Source: Adiantum capillus-veneris (taxonomy: Eukaryota; Streptophyta; Polypodiopsida; Polypodiales; Pteridaceae). Taken from it: a stretch of DNA of 64,000 bases. A model generated the notes under the pieces. The model saw nothing but the letters and a program-made list of their open reading frames with translations. It searched no databases and had not been told where the DNA came from. The stretch's first letter is position 1; each line of letters opens with the position of its first letter. The position numbers and the translations under genes were made by a program. Below, piece after piece: positions 57,650-64,000 of this stretch. Location: assembly GCA_014529385.2 (NCBI GenBank), contig CM043962.1, forward strand, positions 51,121,405 through 51,185,404, read 5' to 3'.

Positions 57650-58578
57650 CCATGTGTGCCATGCCGATCTCCTCTGGCAACTCTTTATTACGATGTCGAC
57701 GACGACGAGGACGGCGACGAGACGGACTGAAATCTGAAAACGCTAAGGGTTGAAATCTGCAAATCTTGTATCTGCTGAATTCTGTCTCTATGTCGGTGAC
57801 GACGACGACGATGACGATGGGCAGAAAACACAGATGCTGAAATCTGCGAATAGCGGGCTGAATGTGCAAACTTTGGCTGATCTAATCGTGCGGCGAGGTT
57901 CTGCTGCAGGAAGGTGAGATCTGTAAGGTTCGGGGGCTGCGGTGCAGAGTCTATATGCTGAAAATTGAAAAGGCTGATATGGAAAATGGTTATGACGCAG
58001 GGAATCTGCAAAACGCTAGGCTGAAATGATGGTCCAAAAACGCTAGGGCTAAATCTGTATCTGTTGTAGAAAACGCTATGGCATCTGCAAACGCCACGCT
58101 AATCTGCAAGTGGCAAAAACACGGGGTTGATCTGCACTTGGTGAAAAACGCTGGCTGGTCTTGGTAGCTTGAAAACGCTAGGTCTTCTTGTTGGTCTTGC
58201 TAAGAAGGTGCACTTCAACTGTGGTCTCGTGCCTCTTCTGCTAGAAATTGCTAGCGCTAGGTTTTCTTATATATTGGCTTGGCTAAATTGCCTTACCCAG
58301 TTTCTCAACAAAGTCACTTATTAATAACAAGTGAAAAATGGCTAAAACAAGGAAAATAGGTTTTCTGCACTGTAAAATGCTTCTAATGAATCTGATGGTA
58401 CTGCTGATGATCATGCTATGTGCAACTAGAGGATATGCATCTACTCTAAGTGCCTAGACATGCACGGTCTGCGAACAGACTCACAAAAGTGCCAGAACAC
58501 TTTCTAAGCTAAGTTAACTGAACGCTTGTCATGAAGTAGCTTGTCCACATACACATAGGGTTAGATGTGCACGTGACA
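57650..58578 (-). repeat. 3' LTR of minus-strand gag-like element
   Basis: Starts on the minus strand at 58578 with TGTCACGTGCACATC after a polypurine tract. TATA-like CAATATATAAG near 58275. Downstream the motif AGCGTTTTT/AACGCT alternates with GCAGAT many times, and GAC triplet runs lie at 57693-57725 and 57796-57820. An inverted copy lies at about 60950-61960. Lower limit uncertain. Confidence 0.65.
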
Positions 58579-58592
58579 TCCCCTCCTTTTTA
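58579..58592 (-). other. Polypurine tract
   Basis: AAAAAGGAGGGGA on the minus strand immediately before TGTCACG. Confidence 0.75.
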
Positions 58593-60130
58593 AAGTAAGG
58601 TACTGGTACCGAACTGTATGGCGTCGAGGGAGATCACCAACAGCGTGTGGAATCCTGGAAAGGACTCTTCGCCGACCCACTCTGATGCGTGGGTCATGCA
58701 ATACTTGAACTTCATAAAGGTCTGCAATGCTTGCTTCTTTGGGCCGCACCAAAAGCGACACAAAGTCATCCTGGCTCCTTCAATGCTTCAACTTCGTCTA
58801 TAGTAATGCGTCTACCTTCTTCAAAAATCTCCAAGGACGAAAATTCTTGAAACCACTTCCAACAGAAAAACATGAACATACCCATTTCATGTAAAGTGAC
58901 TGGAAAAATTCTAGTCTTTCGAAAAAACTGTGCATGCAATGCAGATGAACAAAGTGACGGAGTGCCAAACCGTTTATCAAACACACGCAAACAATGGGGT
59001 CGAATCTTGACTTTCTGATCTAAATCAGTCAACTGTGGCAAATCATAATGGAAATGCCGATGCTTGATGCTCAATCCTTCCTGTGCTCTCTCTGACACTG
59101 TGTCATGCCAAGGAAGAGACATGGAATGTAAATTCCTTGATTGCAAACATTTCATCTTTTCATGAGTAATCCGTATACATCCGTGCTGTGAGTGAATCGT
59201 GTTCAACGTACAATATGTCATGCTTATGAAAAGGGATCACGTAAAGACGGTGACTAAAATACAGGAAACCATCACAAATAAAACACTCGAACAATGCGTG
59301 CTGACTAATCATGCGCACACATAATACTTCTTGTGGGGGTTCTTGGGACCTCGACTCGAGAGCCAAGATCGGTTCTTCGTGATTGATCGAATCTACAATG
59401 AGGTTAGCTTCTCTAGACAAAGTATCAACTAAACCATCATCCTTGTGAACAATCACATCTTTATCCTGCAATTTATCATGCTTATCATTATCATGCAATT
59501 CATCATGCTTATCCTGATCATGCAATTCATCATGCTCGTGAATAATCACATCTTGATCATACAAATCATGTGTGTGGTGCTTTGGAGAATACAAGACTGA
59601 GAGAGTCTCCTTCTCGTGATTCTTTTTAATCTTCGTCTGCACATTAGGAAATAGTAGGACCAACTCTTGCATGTGTTGGTCTCTCTGCGCTTCACGCTCT
59701 AACCGTCTTTCTTTGCGCTCGCAATTCAATTTGGCTTTTCTTTCTTCGTGCTCACGCTCTATGGCTGCCATTCTTTCTTTGTGTTCACGATCCAAGATGG
59801 CGTGTCTTTCTTCGTGTTGTCTCATCATGTCCATCATCGTCTTGACGAAAGCCTTCAAAGGATTTGGTGCAATCCTTGGCATAGATGAGGAAGGGGGAGG
59901 GTCGGAAAAACCTCTTGGTGGGAAAAATTCTTCTTCGCCACTTCCATGCTCATCACCTCCATGTGAAGTATCCATTCCACTTCGGGTGATGACCATACAC
60001 TGAAGTCTTGGGTTCTTAAGTTCACGAGGAACTTGGGTTCTTGTGGTTCTTGGTTTTTGAGATTCTTGAGGGTCGTGAGTCTTGGGATTCTTGAGGTTCT
60101 TGAGTCTTGAGGTTCTTCTTTAGCTTGCAA
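58593..60130 (-). pseudogene. Gag-like coiled-coil ORF of a minus-strand LTR element
   Basis: The main open stretch is 59996-59160 (278 codons). N-terminal Ser/Pro-rich part, a strongly charged helix with EREHEER-type repeats (residues about 60-105), then a His/Asp-rich repeat (KHDELHD words) and a C-terminal globular part. A frameshift near 59200 continues to about 58766, and another frame runs to the polypurine tract. No protease, RT or integrase motif is seen, so the element looks non-autonomous (LARD-like). Upstream (60003-60120) is a TTGGGTTCTT-type simple repeat that is also open. Confidence 0.5.
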
Positions 60131-60337
60131 TCTGTGTTAGAGAAGGATCTTCTCTTACCTCAGCTCTTCTCTTTCCTGCGGGCGCACCCCTTAGCGGCCT
60201 TGCGCTCACACCGAGGTTGCTTTTTCCCACCTCACATCGATTGGCCGGCCGCTAAGTGCACGGTCCGCTCTCAATGAGTGAAAAGAGAAACAAGGGGAGG
60301 CTGGACAAGCCCTTCTTTCTTGTGTTTCCTGTCACTC

Positions 60338-60923
60338 TGTAACAGACTTTGACACTCCAAGTCAAGAATCAATCACGACAGCACCAAATAACTACTTTAA
60401 ATAGTTCACAGTTCACAATATATTTGCACTGGCCCGGCGGAGTTCCGTGCCTAGAGATATTGGCCCCAAAGACTGGCGCCCCTTTCGGTATTTCTTTTTG
60501 TATTAATCAGTGTTTAGAGTACAAGAGTGGTTCGGGTCTCACTGTCAGACTCTGCGTCCAGATGCTCTGCAGAGTGGGAGCCCAAACCACTTATTTAATT
60601 TTTACAAGGGATGCCAAAAGCAGAGCCCCAAAAGCTTAAAAATAAAGCAAAACTCTTCTCTCTCAAAAGCTCTCTGTAAAGCTTTAATAAAAATAAAGCA
60701 AAGTCTCTCTTTCTCTTCTCAAATTACGTAAAAAAAGCTTGATCGCTTGTTGCCGTAGAATGCGCTGCAAAAAGCGGGTTCACCCGTACGATGCCACGTC
60801 ATCATCCGGGATTCAACCTGTTGCCCTTTTAGGGTTAGGGTTTCCAGAATCAGGGTTTTCAACAGCAGTCAGGGTTAGGGTTTCCCGCATGCTCTCGGGC
60901 AAACACGTCATCACTTTGTGACA
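60338..60923. repeat. Second copy of the solo-LTR family
   Basis: TGTAACAGAC...TTTGTGACA. Matches 56669-57170 over long blocks (GCACTGGCCCGGCGGAGTTCC, TATTGGCCCCAAAGA). Flanks CACTC before and, overlapping the last CA, CACTC after. A target duplication with a small CA loss would explain this. It holds TTAGGGTTAGGGTTT at 60829 and similar words to 60886. Confidence 0.7.
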
Positions 60924-60949
60924 CTCTTCAAAAACAGGATTAGGAATCG

Positions 60950-61960
60950 ACCGTGCATGCCCAGTCACTTAGTGTAGATGCATATCCAAAGAATTTTTTG
61001 ACATGTGACCGAATTTTTCTCAAGGAAAGAACCACATAATTTTTTTTGCTTGTTGCGGTCATCACTTTGTGAGTCTATTTGTAGACCGTGCATGCCCAGT
61101 CACTTAGTGTAGATGCATATCCTCTGGTTGCACAGAGCATGATCATCAATATTCCCATCAGAATCCATTAGAATCAGTTAGGGGATTTTTCCAGTGCATT
61201 TAGCCTGTTTTTCCTATTTTTGACATTTTTCACTTATTATTTTTAAGTGACTTCCCAACAAAAGTAGGTAGGGAAATTTTGCTAAGTTTGTATATAAGCA
61301 AACCTAAGTTAGCACTAAATGGCAGAACAGGCAGCAGGAGCACATGCTCAACAGGCACCTTCTCAACAAAACCCCAGCAGAACCCAAGGACTCTAGCGTT
61401 TTTGCTCCTCAGCAGCTTGGCTAGCGTTTTTGGACCAGACACCGCAGATCGGCCAGCGTTTTGCCCTTGCAGATCCCTGGCGACAAGACCCCAGCAGATC
61501 AGCCTAGCGTTTTTGCATTTGCAAAACCGCGGCGACAGAAACACCATTTTCAGCCCTAGCGTTTTTGCATCTGCCAGCAACCTCAGCGTTTTGCAGATCT
61601 ATCGCGATAGAATCAGCCCTAGGACTAGCATTTTCAGTTTTCAGCTGTTAGACTTCGCAGATCAAGTCTCGAACCTCGCAGATCTCACCTTCCCACAGCA
61701 GTTCCTCGCCGCACGGTCAGTTTCCGCAAGGTTTACAGTTTCAGCCCGGAAAACGCAGATTTCAGCATCTGCGTTTTCAGCGCGTCGTCGTTGCATCGTC
61801 GTCATTGCCGTCGTCATCGACATAGAGTCAGAATTCAGCAGATAGAAGATTTGCAGATTTCAGCCCATAGCGTTTTTGGACAGCCGTAGAAAGATTGCAG
61901 ATTTCAGCCCTTAGGTCGACTTCGTCATCACCGTCGTCATCGTCGACATAGCCTAGACTT
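60950..61960 (+). repeat. Plus-strand LTR, inverted relative of 57650-58578
   Basis: GACCGTGCATGCCCAGTCAC occurs at about 60950 and again at 61088, a direct duplication of ~138 bp. TATA-like TTTGTATATAAGC near 61290. AGCGTTTTTG or GCGTTTTGC recurs about eight times from 61390 to 61875, with GCAGATC between, then GTCGTC triplet runs. Both ends are uncertain. Confidence 0.65.
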
Positions 61961-62793
61961 GCATCAGTCACTTGCATTCATTTGTACCAGATTGTGCAAT
62001 CAATAAGTAGACCACTCTCGCCGACGAGAGTGGGGCCTTCGGAGGAGGGTTTTACAAAGTCTCTGGTGTCGTATCTCTCTTCTCTCTCTATCTCTCAGTC
62101 TCATACACTTGCATGCACAGTGTCCATTCACTTTGTTGTGATCATAGCACTTTCCATTAAGAACGGAAGGCTCTCCCTTCCCAAAGAACTAAAAGGAATC
62201 TTGAGCACAGTTTGGAGCACTCATCTTGAGCAAAGCGCAAACAATCATTCCGCTGCACCTAACAAATTGCCAAGAAGCTTCAGCCTCTAACTCTTTGCTT
62301 GGAAAGAGATGCTGGCCATCGCTTTCATGCCCTGCATATTATATTGCTCCACAAGACCTCTTATGCATTAGCGTTTCAAATCACTGGATCTCTGTGCATT
62401 GCCAACAACATTTCAAAACGCTCTTAAAAACTGCCACGCTGGAGGGGTCACCTGTTGGCGTCTCAGAATGCTCTACAGAAGAGAGGGCGTAATGCCCCTA
62501 TTACCCGCCAACATTTCAGAATGCCTATGATTCCTCTGCTCTACTTCCTTTTGCTATAAAACGCTGCAATAGGGATAGCTTGCCAATTTTTTGCCTTGCG
62601 TTTTAAAACACCATTACACACAGCTCCAGATGCTTTGCTGTGCTTGCGTTTTTGAATGCCGTTGCACACAAGGTTTTTCTCCTCGCCGCTTCTTCTTCCC
62701 TCGCCTGTTGATATGCGACCAAACATGCTGCAAGGCCTCTTCGAATCCTCTTCTCCTCTAGGCCACCTTGCTCGCTCAAGGTCATGGAGCACA
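61961..62793 (-). other. Leader-like sequence below a minus-strand primer site
   Basis: No long frame. AAACGC/GCGTTT words recur at about 62370, 62420, 62562, 62600 and 62648. A 9-bp stem with 4-base loop lies at 62012-62033. Confidence 0.4.
62012..62033. other. Perfect hairpin
   Basis: CCACTCTCG (62012-62020), loop CCGA, CGAGAGTGG (62025-62033). Confidence 0.85.
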
Positions 62794-62809
62794 CTCAACT
62801 CTGATACCA
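62794..62809 (-). other. Primer binding site, minus strand
   Basis: TGGTATCAGAGTTGAG, matching the first 11 bases of the initiator-Met primer site, directly next to an LTR end at 62810. Confidence 0.8.
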
Positions 62810-63170
62810 TGTCAAAGACGACGATGCGAAAGCGTAGAGACCAAGGGGAGAAAAAACGAGAGAGAGAGAAAGAGAGAGATACTACTGAACAAACCAACCT
62901 TGGCAATGAAATGATGATAATACAATGGGGACTGAGGGTTGCTTATATAGCAACCTTAGTAAATTGCCCTACTTAGACTTTGACAAATAAGTAAAATAAA
63001 GAACTAAAAGCCAAACTAAATAATGGGATCACATTGGGCAGTTCACTTGAGATGCCAAAACTCTATCACTAGGAAGTGTTCTGGCACCCTTGTGAGCGTG
63101 CATGCAGGGCTTGCATGCTTACACAATTTAGAGTTGTTCCAAACTCTATAATTGCACATGACCACAACTA
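62810..63170 (-). repeat. 5' LTR, minus strand (outer end uncertain)
   Basis: On the minus strand it ends CTTTGACA before the primer site and has GGTTGCTATATAAGCAACC, a TATA-like box within a small inverted repeat, near 62947. Related fragment at 56463-56585. Confidence 0.65.
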
Positions 63171-63664
63171 GTGTTCGCTAGGTGTAGTGTCACGAGCAGG
63201 CACCACGTGCCAACGGAAAAGAACAGATTGGACAGACTTTTAGCACTTCAACAACAACCGAACTTAAAGAGAAAGAGCACACGTGACACGGGAGTGGCGG
63301 AATTCCACCCCAGAGAGTACTGGCCCCAAACCTTGGCACCCCTTTTGGTATTTTTTTATATTACTTGAACTCAGTACAATGCCTGTACTCGCGCTCTACA
63401 CCTTTACCCGGAAGAGTGCTAGAGAATGAGCCCTCTACACATATTTAAAGGCCCTTGGCCTTGAAAAGCAGTTACATGAAAAGGAGTCAAACTCAAAATC
63501 ATATGGCCCCAAAAGCACTAGCGCCCAAAAGCTGCCAGTGTGTTTTGTGGAAATCCGTATAGGTGCCATGTCACCACCAACGAGAAACGCGAAATTTCGT
63601 ATATACTGCCACGGCAGCATGCCACCGCAGATTGCGAAAATCTGTACAGGCTGCTGCCACATCA
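63171..63664. repeat. Diverged third copy of the solo-LTR family
   Basis: 63296-63480 shares GGCGGAATTCC, TACTGGCCCCAAA, CACCCCTTTTGGTATTTTTTTATATTA and CATATTTAAAGG with 56669-57170 and 60338-60923. Ends not defined. Confidence 0.5.
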
Positions 63665-64000
63665 TCAGGTTGGTTGTAATCCTTTGGTTGACTCAAAAGG
63701 AGTCACATTGTCATAAACAGGTGCCCGCAAAAGTGGTGCTCTAGGATTGACCATTCTAGCACTCGCATCACCTGTTTTACCTGTCATATTTGCATTTTGG
63801 GCATATGGTTGCGAAAAACCAGCCGTACAAAATTGTGTTCCAGGCACTCGAAATTGGCCATAGGCATCGTGAGAACCTGGTTGAACACCCATGTTCCCGT
63901 ACATAGGGTTACCCATGCCTGTTTGCATTGTCCCGAACACATTCCCTAGCATATAACGTGTGGAAGGTTTAGCCATAGCTTGAAACACTGAACCACCTCC
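63665..64000 (-). CDS. Unknown Gly/Met/Asn/Pro-rich ORF, open at the window edge
   Basis: The minus frame is open from the window end to a stop at about 63665 (at least 111 codons; an ATG lies at 63988). Composition is low-complexity (TMQTGMGNPMYGNMGVQPG), Gln- and Asn-rich without charge clusters, as in some gag linkers or prion-like RNA-binding tails. Product unknown. It could be the gag end of an element continuing to the right. Confidence 0.4.
   Translation of the reverse strand, partial: GGGSVFQAMAKPSTRYMLGNVFGTMQTGMGNPMYGNMGVQPGSHDAYGQFRVPGTQFCTAGFSQPYAQNANMTGKTGDASARMVNPRAPLLRAPVYDNVTPFESTKGLQPT

Noticed and set aside
57075..60886. Telomeric or interstitial telomere DNA from TTAGGG words
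   Set aside because: The words are spaced and embedded in two related LTRs, not a continuous telomere tract.

Overview
The window reads as a repeat-dominated nuclear segment of a large land-plant genome. The reasons are plant-type LTR retrotransposons primed by initiator-Met tRNA, a Gypsy element with a Tat-type second RNase H, long GA/GT microsatellites, and broken copies of plant gene families (PPR, MAP65-like, LEA-2/NHL-like, LRR). The wording of the PPR repeats (SWNALIAGYAQ, LVDMYAKCGALEKAQKVLEELPVRN style) resembles fern, lycophyte or moss PPR proteins. A fern is my best guess, but the species cannot be fixed from this sequence alone.

Layout, left side (1-20 kb): a broken minus-strand reading frame (1-2730, coiled-coil C-terminal half) lies next to a diverged tandem array with a ~285-bp period in which only a 24-bp palindrome is well kept. 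The third palindrome is split by a 13.8-kb plus-strand Gypsy element (3474-17316; dual RNase H, Tat-like). The left LTR of that Gypsy is itself split by a 5.2-kb plus-strand Copia element (4189-9395) with a clean 5-bp target duplication. The array resumes at 17317-18472. A candidate minus-strand LTR ends at 20021.

Middle (20-44 kb): AT-rich non-coding DNA with diverged tandem repeats, two very long GT tracts around a GC-rich island, and a cluster of GATAAG motifs before a TATA-like box. These are followed by relics of a second Tat-like Gypsy (27.6-29.3 kb), a chromovirus-like Gypsy integrase (31.1-32.4 kb), and two related minus-strand Copia copies lying head to tail (32.6-43.4 kb) with no recognisable LTR between them.

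Right side (44-64 kb): broken host-gene pieces (PPR repeats, a MAP65-like first exon, an LRR piece, a LEA-2/NHL-like piece), a tRNA-derived SINE candidate, many compound microsatellites, and the one gene part that looks intact: the first exon of a small GNAT acetyltransferase (55667-55912). The last 8 kb is a patchwork of LTRs, including one solo LTR with a perfect 5-bp target duplication, an inverted LTR pair rich in AGCGTTTTTG motifs, and a gag-like coiled-coil ORF between them.

Nothing here looks like an operon or pathway. The biology is retroelement nesting, decay and gene-fragment debris. The least explained signal is the phased palindrome array at 2890-3473 / 17317-18472.
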